Positions 11,578 to 21,975 of a stretch of DNA of 64,000 bases are shown here, one piece after another. Numbering within the stretch: the stretch's first letter is position 1; each line of letters begins with the position of its first letter. This DNA is from Phymatolithon calcareum. Its lineage: Eukaryota > Rhodophyta > Florideophyceae > Hapalidiales. Location: the NCBI GenBank assembly GCA_977006965.1, contig OZ345362.1, positions 372,001 through 436,000 of the forward strand, written 5' to 3'. The notes beneath the pieces were generated by a model that worked only from the letters and a program-made list of their open reading frames with translations, ran no database searches and was not told the DNA's origin. The translations under genes and the position numbers were made by a program.

Positions 11578-12738
11578 TCAATTTCCAAGCATGGCGACGC
11601 CGCAGTGGCTCGGTATCGACACACACTCTATACGAATTTCGTCTGAAAATAACCGGTCCATAATATTCCACAGATTCCGCACCATGTCACCAAACATTCG
11701 CGGTTGCCCGTTGAACGCGTCTAAGCAACTGCGACTGTCGGTGAACCATCTGATGGTGCTGCCGCCGTAAAGATGTAGGTCTGCCGCTGCTTGAAACGCT
11801 TGCACGGCGGCAAATGCTTCCGCGTCGAATCAAGAGCCAACAGCTCCAGCGGCCAGCGATGCTTCCACGACAACTTCTTCGCCGCGCAATATCAGAATCT
11901 CCGCTCCGCCGACCTGGAATGGGATGGTACGATACATTTCGAGTGTGTCACCATCTTCGTCGCACGCGATAACGCGCTGTTTCGAGTCGGTTGGGGTGGT
12001 TCCGTATACATGCTCGTCTCCGTCGTCGTAGGCCAAGACGACGTCCGGGGGCGTGCCGTGTCGAGCCTCAAACTTTTTCGCTGCTTCGTTATCGTGGTAT
12101 TGGGTCGGGTTGAATTTCCTCAACGTCGCCGTGTACCAACCTTCATCCCATTTCATGGAGACCCGTTCTCCATGATGCAGATCGCAGACAAATTCGAGAG
12201 GTACTTTTCCGACACTTCCGTGATAATTTCTTAAGTTTTCCCGCAGGCACACTATTCCTCCAATCTTCATTCTCCTCTGCGATCATCGTACATCAGACAG
12301 CAACGATTCCAGATGACACCCTTCGCTCATTGCCAAGTGTTGAGCGAGGTTCATTTCAATATAACTATCCTCGGGGTACTTTTTCACATTCCCACCACTC
12401 GCGACAAGCATGCATATTTGACTGAAGAACATTACCATCCTTTTTCCGCATGTGCCCATCGAAGAACCGCGCATGGAAAAGAGAACTACGATTGTTTTCA
12501 GCAGATAGTGTCTTGCCTTGTTCAAGCGCTTGATCGTGTAGCGCCAACCAGCTACAATTCTCGCTGGGGTGGGCTACCAGCGCCGCAAAACAAGGTGCAT
12601 GTCTGAGAGTTCAGACATAAGTTGCTTATTCTCACGCTCGTTTGTCTGCCACAGACGTCCCAGGCATGTCCGAGGAATCCAAGCCTGCTTGCGTAGAACA
12701 CTCAGCGCTTCAAATTTTCTTTCACGCTCAATTCGCAT
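11578..12738 (-). pseudogene. Composite coiled-coil / Tudor-like / RNase H reading frame (left-arm copy)
   Basis: One minus-strand frame runs from an ATG at 12,738 to 11,578, broken by three stops: TAG near 12,574, TGA near 12,283 and TGA at 11,830-11,832. Order of parts: a basic, heptad-like start ('ERERKFEALSVLRKQAW', 'QTNERENKQLMSELSDM'); an unrecognised middle; a Tudor/agenet-like segment ('GERVSMKWDEGWYTATL' ... 'VVLAYDDGDEHVY'); then the C-terminal two thirds of a retrotransposon RNase H ('VGGAEILILRGEE', 'FDAEAFAAVQAF', 'IRWFTDSRSCLDA', 'IPSHCG'). The first RNase H Asp (T-D-G-S block) is missing, so the enzyme part was truncated where it joins the Tudor-like part. Tudor-like folds usually bind methylated histone or protein tails. 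The last stop replaces an expected Ser and is shared with the 41-kb copy. Confidence 0.6.
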
Positions 12739-13000
12739 CCACGTTACTTACGACCTTCTGTACCACCCGCTCACTTTTCGCAATGCCGCAACTGGTCTCC
12801 CCGGTTCCCATCAACACTTTCGTCCCCTATACTTTCGATGTTTTCTTACAGCACTTGCGCATATGTTACTATCGACTCACCAATGATGCCACTGTTCCTT
12901 CCATTAAGTTGCGCAGACTGGTCCTAGCAGCACCAAAGGCCACTGGCAGTTCAACGCACACATGCAAAATAAATCGAAATGCCGTCTAAGTGTCGCTTGA

Positions 13001-13138
13001 TTAGTCAATAGATTCAGTTTCGATGGCAGCGTTCTTGGCGAGAACATTCGACGCCTTCTGCCCGCGAAATTCGGGCCGTCTGAACTTCACCTCCAGGAAC
13101 CGCTGCGAGCTGGAATTCTCCTGTGTCGATATGACCAT
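13001..13138 (-). CDS. Small ORF of 45 codons (left-arm copy)
   Basis: Mirror of 25,400-25,537. It begins with ATG and is rich in Arg, Glu, Ser and Lys, with blocks such as 'SSQRFLEVKFRRPEF' and 'ASNVLAKNAAIETESID'. It looks like coding sequence and could be an exon upstream of the composite coiled-coil frame on the same strand (262 bp away). No family assigned. Confidence 0.3.
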   Translation of the reverse strand: MVISTQENSSSQRFLEVKFRRPEFRGQKASNVLAKNAAIETESID

Positions 13139-13809
13139 CGCGCTTTATGGTGAGTTGCCAAACAACAGCTTAAGGGAACTTAGATAACCGATTGCGCGTA
13201 ATTTGAAGATCCAGATATCATCGTATATGAACAAGGAACATCTACCTTTGACCCCACATAGACAATTGATTAGCAACTGATTCTGCAGATTTCCTCTTTC
13301 TGATGTCCCAATTGATCATTTTTATTCGAAATGGGCTAGAAAATGTTATGCTGAGAGTACACGTGGCAAACAAGTAGAAAAGTGGGAATCTCGATGCCCA
13401 ATGATACAGGCATAACCGACTCTACGGTTTACCGCAGTCTTTACTCCAGACCAAAATACTGCGACCACTCTTATCGAAGATCCCCCTACCGTTGATCATT
13501 CCCCAACCATCCGCTCTCGCTCAAGACGATTTTGTGATTACAACTCTATATCCCGATTTGTACAAGCTCAACCGAAACCTTCATCTGCATGCTTCCTGGC
13601 GAAGCTCTTCTGAACAACGTCCGTCATCTGAGCAACAAACCGAGCCTCAATGAATGACTTCACACCATCCATCCACGCGATATGCTTTCTGTCTTAAATC
13701 CATCCAATCCATTGGCTGCAACGACAGAGACTGTCTCAAAGTCATTTATATCCCGACGCCCTGCTCCTTGCAAACTTTCAGATATAAGGTTCTCGCCGAA
13801 TATGCTTTC

Positions 13810-14730
13810 GAATGCGAAGACATTATGCCTATACGGGCCCGGAATTTTTTTGGATGATATAGTCCGACGTATCAGGCCTGATTCTTCGTCTCTCTCTATA
13901 TTGACGACAAAAGATGGAGAGGTTCACTCTTCGTAATAGAACTTTTCTCAAACCACCGGTCAAATTTAATGACCCTCGAGATCGGCGGGACCCTCGAGAC
14001 CAGCGGCGACATGTGTTTTGATTTGGCAATCATGCTGGGGAACGTGTCCGGGCAGTTGGAGGTGTTGGACGTTTCTTTATCGGTGCTTTCGATTGTTGGG
14101 ATTCATTCCATCGCTACACATTGTCGCAGCCTGATCAAGCTTCGGTTTAGCGTTGTCGCTTTTCTCGGCGACACGAATGACGATTGGGAGTCCGTCGGAC
14201 CCATTTTAGTAGCACTTAAATTCAAGTCGAACCCTCGTCCTTTGGAAGGTGCAGAAAAGCCTCTTCTTACTCTGCAACATGTCAAGAAATATTGCAGCCA
14301 AATCAATGATTTACGCGTGGGCAGCATCTTTGCCGCGAATGATACGAACGTTGTTTCGGACAGATGCACAGGTCTTGGTTTGAGCTTTCATTATTTCAAG
14401 GCATTCATTTGTTTAATCACTGAATAACTCCGGCAAAATCTGATACAAGCTTGTCCAAACGTGCGAATCGAAGTGCCATGCGATCCAGCGGTCTCACTTT
14501 TATACCCAGTGCATACTTTTTGAAGGCTGTTGCGGGGAATATCGGCGTGATTCATCTGTCCGGGCTAGAGAAAATACAGTGTGCTGCAAAATCTTGCGCG
14601 CCGTGAGAATCTTACTAGTCTTGCCGTTGAGTGGAGCAATGATTTAATTGATGTGTACCGGACGTTGTTCGGCACAATAAAGAAACAGTTCCGTTGGTTG
14701 GAGGTCTGTTTCGTTTTCAAAGAGGATTGA
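13810..14730 (+). pseudogene. LRR-type paralogue of the F-box protein, decayed (left-arm copy)
   Basis: Plus-strand frames in sequence: 'LSNAKTLCLYGPGIFLDD', then the 152-codon frame at 13,969-14,427 with LRR-like blocks ('LEVLDVSLSVLSIVGIHSIA', 'THCRSLIKLRF'). After a stop comes 'QACPNVRIEVPCDPAVSLLY', and after a frameshift 'ENLTSLAVEW...RWLEV'. The tail 'ACPNVRIEV' parallels 'ACLRLKNRRVHV' at the end of the intact F-box/LRR protein, so it is likely a paralogue. It runs opposite to the intact gene. At least one stop and one frameshift mark it as dead. Confidence 0.55.
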
Positions 14731-14778
14731 TCTCTCAGCGTCAACAAGTTGTGGATATACTTGCCCGCGGGACGACGG

Positions 14779-15460
14779 TCATGCTATGAGCTGGTGTAGT
14801 CCCACCTCTGAAAGTCTCTCCGAGATGTGTAGATCTTTCAGAAGCGCAGGAAGGGTCACTGGTTTTCTTCTACAGGGCGGTTTGATGATGGATCGTGTCG
14901 CTTCCAAAGTGAGAGGTATTGCTTGGTGCAGCGCCAGGCTCGATTCATCGCCACGCAAGTACATGAGCAGCCTTGTTCTTCGTAACGCCGCAGTGACTCG
15001 GTGTCCAAAAAGACTCTATCTGAACCTCACGTGCAAATAACCGTTCCATAATATTCCATAGATTCCGGACCATGTCTGCAAACATCCGTGGTTGCCCGTT
15101 CAGCTCGTCTATGCAGCTACGGCCGTCAGTGGCCCACCTCATAGTGCTGTCGCGGGAAATCTGTTCGTTTGACGTTTCTTGGAAGGCATGTACGGCGGCA
15201 AATCCCTCCACGTCAAATGAAGAGCCCACAGCCCCAACGGGCAGCGCTTCTTTCATAACAAATTCTTCGACCCGAAAATCAGAATCCAGTACCTTCGATG
15301 GGAGGGATGTCGGCTTAAAGGATGTTGATAATATTTTTGGTCTAATTATTTCAGGATTGTCGCCCACATTCGATTTCTGGGAATCACCTCGATGATCTTT
15401 ACCTCCAGAGAGTATGTGTGCGAAAAGCATAAATGGGTGGTATAGGCAGTGTGAGACCAC
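14779..15460 (-). pseudogene. Retrotransposon RNase H fragment (left-arm copy)
   Basis: Mirror of 23,078-23,759. Contains 'GAVGSSFDVEGFAAVHAF', 'MRWATDGRSCIDELNGQP' and 'FWTPSHCGV', the second, third and last RNase H blocks of a non-LTR pol protein. A frameshift follows and the C-terminal tail continues in another frame. It is a different copy of the family seen in the composite frame at 11.6 kb. The reverse transcriptase is absent. Confidence 0.6.
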
Positions 15461-15863
15461 AGGTGGCTAAGTGCAGGGGTTGTACAGTATTGACAAGGGC
15501 ACAATCGGTACTTCACAAGAGGAGGAGCTGTGGAAACTGGAATTCTCGAACCGGAGATTGCGACCACACGTCATTGATACCCTGACGAGTGTAACGCACG
15601 GGTATTGTAGTTGTGAGTATTTAAAGTTGACAGATCTGAATCATGGCACTGACACACTTTGCACCGTGCCTCCAAATCGAAAAAGATTCCATGCGATCCT
15701 CAATTGGTTCCTCATCTTTTTTTATGATGAAGTATACAGCATCTCCCTAAGCCGTTAATTTGTACTCATCGTAAGTTCATCTATTTTGACTTCGGTTAAA
15801 CGCGATCAGATACACTGATGAATTCGTCTTCTAGGACGGTCAGACTGAGAACTACTCTGGAGT

Positions 15864-16562
15864 TCAACCTCGAACCTCGGGGGCCTTGGTCGTCGCCAAG
15901 TTCGCTTCTCTGCTTTGCCAGTTGCACATCGTACGCGTCACATGCACCTTCAAAGTTCCGCATTCTCTTTCCAGGAACGTCACTGTGCTTCCACGTACTG
16001 CTAATGCGATAGGCAATCCTGCAAAATTCGTAAAGATCGTCGCGATACTCCTTCTCACGTCATCCGTCGCTTCTTGAGACACATCCCGTGTCGCATGCAT
16101 CATGAACATGCCCGTGGACACAGGCCCGAGTGGCGCTCTGGACGTGAAGTCCACAGTGTGCCCGGCTGCGTCTGCAATGAGTGTATTTCTTTTCGTTATC
16201 GCCATGAGGATCTGTGGACATGACCTTAATATCTGACGAAGATCGTGCAAGAACCTAATCTTGAACTTTTGAGTAGGCCACAGATCGTCCACAAGAAAGA
16301 GGCAGACTTTTCTGTTGAAGCGCGCCACCGCATAATCCACAAAATATTTGAGCAACGAGGAGTATTTCACGGCAGACATGGATGCTGATGCCAATGTCAT
16401 CCGCATGATTTTAGCAAGAGCATCGATTTCGGTCGTCGGGGAGGCACCTTGACCAAGTGCAAGGTCATGGATTCCGTCCGGGAGACGATTTCAAACATCC
16501 TACTCGAACGCACGCGTCTGCAGCGCGATCGTGTTGCCTTACCATAGATAGGCACGAAAATA
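15864..16562 (-). pseudogene. NB-ARC ATPase remnant (left-arm copy)
   Basis: Mirror of 21,976-22,674; see that entry for motifs. It lies directly after the F-box/LRR gene on the same strand. The Walker A region is broken and the Walker B to GLPL-like part is open for over 180 codons. Confidence 0.6.
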
Positions 16563-18572
16563 TCAGGGAAGGTAGTTGACAGTGCTAATGCACACGTGCA
16601 CACGACGATTTTTCAAACGGAGGCACGCATTTGCTATGGCCTCCTTCGCGATAGGTGGCTCTGAGATGAGATGATGTGGGATCTGAATTGACAGTTCCCG
16701 AAGCTCAGTAGCCAAGTAAACCGCCTTGACAAACTCAACCAAGTCCGTTTCGCTTGGTGTTTCAGACCGCTCGAGATACAGGTCTTCTTCCTCGAAATGC
16801 CCCTTGCCTGGCCCGTCCGTTCCATGTTGCTCGGAAATCGCCAACTCATTGTCAATACTAGACATCTCCGTGCGCTCAGGGGGAACGCGTCTGGGGTTTC
16901 GATTAAATGCAGTCAGATCACGGTCAATATTGCGCCTTTCTACCTCGGCCAAATCCCGTTCAGCATTGAATTCTCTTCGCGGAGGTCTACAGAGCCAACC
17001 TCTTTCGAGGAAGCTCCCGCTCGTGTCAAGATACAGGGTTTCAAGTTCGTCGTAGTAAGGGTTGCTGGTCTCTTCATAACGGTTGTAGGGAGTGGCCACT
17101 GCAAACTCATCCTCAGAGGTCGATGCGTACACGCTCGCCGGTTCCGCTGTTTCTTGCCCTTCCAAGTTCAGATCGAGCTGCATTAGATTCGGGTTCCCAT
17201 AAACGAGGCCGCGAAGACCCAGAACCGTCTCCTGGGGCGTTATACATCCGCTGAACAAGAACTTCGTGAGTGCCCCGGTATTATTCGCGATGATATCCAG
17301 CAGAGCTCTTGAATCGCGCTGTACGTCGCTTATGGCGAGGATTTTGAGTTGAAACATGGGGAGCGAAAAGAGTGCGGCGACAATCTTGCAAGCGTTGAGC
17401 TTGAGCTGGTCCAGTTTAAGCTCGCGAAGATTGCGACACTCATTGGCAGCTTCCATAAGCCCGTCTATTTCCACGGTGTCATCGCTAAAAGAAATTGCGG
17501 CCACGCTAAGCGCCGGACCAACCGACTGAAGGCCTTCCTTGACCAAAAAACCCTCCTCAGGAAACTCTATGAAACTTGCAGAGCACTGCACAAATGGGCA
17601 AGCATGGACAACCTTGCGATAATCAAGTGGCTCCATAGTGAAGAGGTTAGCAAACAGCAATTGCTCACCATACGACGCGTAGAGGTCGGTGATGTATGGG
17701 TTGAGATCGCGCTTTTCCCATTGCGCGTACAGGTCTAGTTTTGTGAGTTTCCGGCATCGGGTCTGAATCGCTTTGAGCTCCCGACGATCTCGGACGTCCT
17801 GCTCAAATATAAGCACACGCAGTAGTGGCCCGACAGTGTCCCAGAGTCGACTAAGATTCACGTGGCGCTCATAAAGCGTGAGCTCGACTAGGCCAATGCA
17901 GTGTTGGGCGACAGAATTGATCAAGTCCGGTTTGTCGCACCGCACGCCGAGCGACTTCAGACGGGGGCCGACGGCGGCAAGAACAGAGTCAAAAAGGATC
18001 GGCTCCGGGGCACCCAAGATGTGAAGAGAACAAATCGGCTCGATACGCGAGGACAATTCAGACCATACCCGACATGTCAACGGCGTGATGGGAAGTTCAT
18101 CGAAGGCAAGGAGGGTTGGATACAGATCGGCTTGCTCCATGATTTCGGCAAACACATTACTGTCCGTAAACTGCTGGTTGAGGCACAGCTCCTGGGGGTC
18201 ATAGTTATAATATTCAAAAATCTTGTTGTCGGAGTGTTCACGCCAGACAGAGATTTGACAGAACATCTTCTTCGTAACGTCGGAGAGATTTCCACCAACT
18301 TTGTACAATACAAGAGCATCGCTCGGTGACAATGATGAGGCCCAATCTATCCGACGAGGATAGTGGCTCACGTGCCTAATGATGTTCCGCAACACGATCT
18401 CACTGAGAAGGTCAAAGATTGTACCAGGCACGTGCTGGGCGGTGACGTTTTCCTGCACGGCGGACAATGAGTGGTCCACGGGAAGAAGCATTTCAAAATG
18501 TTCTTGCCGTATGTCGTGAGCGGGCTGAGTAACTTGGGAAGTGGCAGCAGGGACGCCCGCAGGGAAAACCAT
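16563..18572 (-). CDS. F-box-like/LRR-like protein, 669 codons, full-length copy
   Basis: Longest intact gene in the window. Residues about 45-110 look F-box-like ('FDLLSEIVLRNIIRHV' then 'DVTKKMFCQI'). Residues about 150-480 hold irregular leucine-rich repeats ('CRKLTKLDLY', 'NLRELKLDQLKLNACKIV'). An acidic, low-complexity insert (about 480-610) precedes a last repeat-like block ('LRELSIQIPHHL'). Such proteins usually act as substrate-binding subunits of SCF ubiquitin ligases, with the F-box docking on Skp1; this is inferred. No intron is needed. The ATG at 18,572 sits in a plausible context (AGCTATGG). This is the only copy with residues 1-8 and its own upstream region; the other three are joined to different 5' sequence at codon 9. 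The NB-ARC remnant follows on the same strand. An identical sequence in four copies suggests recent amplification, possibly with a retained function. Confidence 0.7.
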   Translation of the reverse strand: MVFPAGVPAATSQVTQPAHDIRQEHFEMLLPVDHSLSAVQENVTAQHVPGTIFDLLSEIVLRNIIRHVSHYPRRIDWASSLSPSDALVLYKVGGNLSDVTKKMFCQISVWREHSDNKIFEYYNYDPQELCLNQQFTDSNVFAEIMEQADLYPTLLAFDELPITPLTCRVWSELSSRIEPICSLHILGAPEPILFDSVLAAVGPRLKSLGVRCDKPDLINSVAQHCIGLVELTLYERHVNLSRLWDTVGPLLRVLIFEQDVRDRRELKAIQTRCRKLTKLDLYAQWEKRDLNPYITDLYASYGEQLLFANLFTMEPLDYRKVVHACPFVQCSASFIEFPEEGFLVKEGLQSVGPALSVAAISFSDDTVEIDGLMEAANECRNLRELKLDQLKLNACKIVAALFSLPMFQLKILAISDVQRDSRALLDIIANNTGALTKFLFSGCITPQETVLGLRGLVYGNPNLMQLDLNLEGQETAEPASVYASTSEDEFAVATPYNRYEETSNPYYDELETLYLDTSGSFLERGWLCRPPRREFNAERDLAEVERRNIDRDLTAFNRNPRRVPPERTEMSSIDNELAISEQHGTDGPGKGHFEEEDLYLERSETPSETDLVEFVKAVYLATELRELSIQIPHHLISEPPIAKEAIANACLRLKNRRVHVCISTVNYLP

Positions 18573-19980
18573 AGCTTTCGATACAATATGTGCTGGGATG
18601 GACGTTGTGGCGACGTAGCAGCTTTCTTTACGCGCGGCTGTGATCGCTGCGCAGACCGCGGTACATCAATCGAGCAAATGGTACCAGATTGGCACTGCCG
18701 AAGGGTGCGGAACGTATTTTTTCTTTTTTTTTCCAAGCGTGCCATAACCAATGTCTATAAAGACACGCGAAAAGGACATGCAAGCCCCAACTGGGCATTG
18801 CACATCCAGTTCAGTGCATTACTCTGTAAGCATATGCCTACTGCACCAACAGCCAGAAAGGCAATTAAAGGTACGAGTGCGACATGTGAAGGTAGATTGG
18901 TCTGTTCAAAGGGAATCGTCATCGATCTTACATTTTCTTCCTGTGTCCATACTTCGATTATTTCTCTTCTTCTGCTCATCTTCGACACTGTTACCTGTTC
19001 CGCTTATTGCCAGTCTTTTCTGACGTCGTCGAATTCCTTGATGCACTCCACGACTATGCCCACAATACCACATATCAAGCCGACTGTAGTTCCCCGGGAT
19101 TGAAAATTCAGTGAATCTCCTTACTCTCTTTTGCGTTCTCATAAGTCAGCAACCGAGTTGTTCTGGAACTCATCGTAACAGGCCGCCATTTTTGCTTAAC
19201 ATTTATTTCTGTTAGCGGCTTATCCGATTATCATGAAAACGGAACGGTACCGACACCATTGTCAGGAGCACAACCCTCGTTTCCGGAAATGTCACATCAT
19301 TAAACATGCTCGTTTATTTTCAAAAGAGAAGAAGTATCCTGAAATTTTCTCTCGTTCAACTTATATTCTTTTGTTTCAGGCGACACTGATTGTTCTTCAT
19401 TACAGAGCCTGTTAAACAAAAGAAGTGAGTTAGAAGGACAATACGGCATGTGTGGTGACTTGTGGGGTGGACGCTAATCTCTTAAGTGCCGTGGGCACAT
19501 GGCGCACACATTGGCTCCCCCTGTTGTTTCACATCAGGTCATTTCATTCTTCGGACGCCAATACGAAATATGAAGTGAGATGGCTTCGAAAAAGCGATGA
19601 TGATTTCTTTATGTATGTATAGGGGAATAGAGCAATCACCATCGTCATCATGCAGCAAGTGGAATCAAATGAAGCCTTCTAGAAGTGCTAGCCTATTAGA
19701 TGCAGTTGTGTATTAAAATATTCTGCCGTAAAAATAAATCAATATATTCGTATTGGAGGAAACAGCCGTATTAAAGTACGTATTGTGTGTGACGGCCAAT
19801 ATACCGTTGTATTTGGCGGAAATAGTGGGAAAACAGAGCAGCATTTGGGCCTAAATAACCAAATAATATTCGGGCCATAACGCTACCGTGCTCCAACAGT
19901 TACTCCCCAATGCACTCTGAAACAAGCAGTCGACAGCAAATATCATATTATTCGCTTGCTTCTCTGAGCTTCTATTGCGA
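18558..19980. repeat. 1.4-kb spacer of the palindrome and joint of the tandem units
   Basis: Unique spacer between the inverted arms, repeated at 26,734-28,156 and 34,910-36,332. Its left edge holds the start codon and 5' flank of the left-arm F-box gene (reading minus). The middle has short frames without known motifs, including an 80-codon-range set near 18,750-19,140. The right part is A/T-rich and carries the dispersed tail repeat at 19,622-19,700. No transposase or terminal repeat of its own was seen. Confidence 0.8.
19622..19700 (+). repeat. Dispersed non-LTR tail-like repeat in the spacer
   Basis: Contains 'GGGGAATAGAGCAATCACC' and an imperfect (ATC)n, directly followed by 'CAGCAAGTGGAATC' and 'GAAGCCTTCTAGAAGTGCTA'. 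It matches the reverse complement of 8,698-8,774 and 56,141-56,220. The order suggests the tail of one copy abutting the start of another. Confidence 0.55.
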
Positions 19981-20046
19981 GGCGTCCCTGCTGCCACTTC
20001 CCAAGTTACTCAGCCCGCTCACGACATACGGCAAGAACATTTTGAA

Positions 20047-21975
20047 ATGCTTCTTCCCGTGGACCACTCATTGTCCGCCGTGCAGGAAAACGTCACCGCC
20101 CAGCACGTGCCTGGTACAATCTTTGACCTTCTCAGTGAGATCGTGTTGCGGAACATCATTAGGCACGTGAGCCACTATCCTCGTCGGATAGATTGGGCCT
20201 CATCATTGTCACCGAGCGATGCTCTTGTATTGTACAAAGTTGGTGGAAATCTCTCCGACGTTACGAAGAAGATGTTCTGTCAAATCTCTGTCTGGCGTGA
20301 ACACTCCGACAACAAGATTTTTGAATATTATAACTATGACCCCCAGGAGCTGTGCCTCAACCAGCAGTTTACGGACAGTAATGTGTTTGCCGAAATCATG
20401 GAGCAAGCCGATCTGTATCCAACCCTCCTTGCCTTCGATGAACTTCCCATCACGCCGTTGACATGTCGGGTATGGTCTGAATTGTCCTCGCGTATCGAGC
20501 CGATTTGTTCTCTTCACATCTTGGGTGCCCCGGAGCCGATCCTTTTTGACTCTGTTCTTGCCGCCGTCGGCCCCCGTCTGAAGTCGCTCGGCGTGCGGTG
20601 CGACAAACCGGACTTGATCAATTCTGTCGCCCAACACTGCATTGGCCTAGTCGAGCTCACGCTTTATGAGCGCCACGTGAATCTTAGTCGACTCTGGGAC
20701 ACTGTCGGGCCACTACTGCGTGTGCTTATATTTGAGCAGGACGTCCGAGATCGTCGGGAGCTCAAAGCGATTCAGACCCGATGCCGGAAACTCACAAAAC
20801 TAGACCTGTACGCGCAATGGGAAAAGCGCGATCTCAACCCATACATCACCGACCTCTACGCGTCGTATGGTGAGCAATTGCTGTTTGCTAACCTCTTCAC
20901 TATGGAGCCACTTGATTATCGCAAGGTTGTCCATGCTTGCCCATTTGTGCAGTGCTCTGCAAGTTTCATAGAGTTTCCTGAGGAGGGTTTTTTGGTCAAG
21001 GAAGGCCTTCAGTCGGTTGGTCCGGCGCTTAGCGTGGCCGCAATTTCTTTTAGCGATGACACCGTGGAAATAGACGGGCTTATGGAAGCTGCCAATGAGT
21101 GTCGCAATCTTCGCGAGCTTAAACTGGACCAGCTCAAGCTCAACGCTTGCAAGATTGTCGCCGCACTCTTTTCGCTCCCCATGTTTCAACTCAAAATCCT
21201 CGCCATAAGCGACGTACAGCGCGATTCAAGAGCTCTGCTGGATATCATCGCGAATAATACCGGGGCACTCACGAAGTTCTTGTTCAGCGGATGTATAACG
21301 CCCCAGGAGACGGTTCTGGGTCTTCGCGGCCTCGTTTATGGGAACCCGAATCTAATGCAGCTCGATCTGAACTTGGAAGGGCAAGAAACAGCGGAACCGG
21401 CGAGCGTGTACGCATCGACCTCTGAGGATGAGTTTGCAGTGGCCACTCCCTACAACCGTTATGAAGAGACCAGCAACCCTTACTACGACGAACTTGAAAC
21501 CCTGTATCTTGACACGAGCGGGAGCTTCCTCGAAAGAGGTTGGCTCTGTAGACCTCCGCGAAGAGAATTCAATGCTGAACGGGATTTGGCCGAGGTAGAA
21601 AGGCGCAATATTGACCGTGATCTGACTGCATTTAATCGAAACCCCAGACGCGTTCCCCCTGAGCGCACGGAGATGTCTAGTATTGACAATGAGTTGGCGA
21701 TTTCCGAGCAACATGGAACGGACGGGCCAGGCAAGGGGCATTTCGAGGAAGAAGACCTGTATCTCGAGCGGTCTGAAACACCAAGCGAAACGGACTTGGT
21801 TGAGTTTGTCAAGGCGGTTTACTTGGCTACTGAGCTTCGGGAACTGTCAATTCAGATCCCACATCATCTCATCTCAGAGCCACCTATCGCGAAGGAGGCC
21901 ATAGCAAATGCGTGCCTCCGTTTGAAAAATCGTCGTGTGCACGTGTGCATTAGCACTGTCAACTACCTTCCCTGA
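20047..21975 (+). CDS. F-box-like/LRR-like protein, copy 2 (N-terminus replaced)
   Basis: Identical to the left-arm protein from its residue 9 on, but the original ATG and promoter are absent: the spacer's right end joins at 19,980/19,981. The frame is open back to 19,921 without an ATG. The first in-frame ATG is at 20,047, giving 642 codons that still include the F-box-like and LRR-like parts. Whether it is expressed depends on a promoter in the A/T-rich right part of the spacer (about 19,700-19,980), which I cannot verify. It is followed immediately by the NB-ARC remnant. Confidence 0.6.
   Translation: MLLPVDHSLSAVQENVTAQHVPGTIFDLLSEIVLRNIIRHVSHYPRRIDWASSLSPSDALVLYKVGGNLSDVTKKMFCQISVWREHSDNKIFEYYNYDPQELCLNQQFTDSNVFAEIMEQADLYPTLLAFDELPITPLTCRVWSELSSRIEPICSLHILGAPEPILFDSVLAAVGPRLKSLGVRCDKPDLINSVAQHCIGLVELTLYERHVNLSRLWDTVGPLLRVLIFEQDVRDRRELKAIQTRCRKLTKLDLYAQWEKRDLNPYITDLYASYGEQLLFANLFTMEPLDYRKVVHACPFVQCSASFIEFPEEGFLVKEGLQSVGPALSVAAISFSDDTVEIDGLMEAANECRNLRELKLDQLKLNACKIVAALFSLPMFQLKILAISDVQRDSRALLDIIANNTGALTKFLFSGCITPQETVLGLRGLVYGNPNLMQLDLNLEGQETAEPASVYASTSEDEFAVATPYNRYEETSNPYYDELETLYLDTSGSFLERGWLCRPPRREFNAERDLAEVERRNIDRDLTAFNRNPRRVPPERTEMSSIDNELAISEQHGTDGPGKGHFEEEDLYLERSETPSETDLVEFVKAVYLATELRELSIQIPHHLISEPPIAKEAIANACLRLKNRRVHVCISTVNYLP

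Larger units (their letters stand above)
11862..18557 (-). repeat. Left arm of a 6.7-kb inverted repeat
   Basis: Reverse complement of 19,981-26,676, matched in the parts compared except a few single bases, for example near 12,895 and two near 13,490-13,500. The outer end stops inside the composite frame at 11,862. The inner end stops inside codon 9 of the F-box gene at 18,557. Sequence left of 11,862 (to 11,598) is shared only with the diverged copy near 41.1-41.4 kb. Confidence 0.93.

Noticed and set aside
17349-17738. 129- to 142-codon ORFs antisense to each F-box copy
   Set aside because: Reverse-strand shadows of a long intact gene; repeated only because the gene is repeated.
18368-18751. 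127-codon frame overlapping the start of the left F-box gene
   Set aside because: Out of frame with the F-box protein and rich in Arg/Pro/Ser from frame shadowing; no motif.
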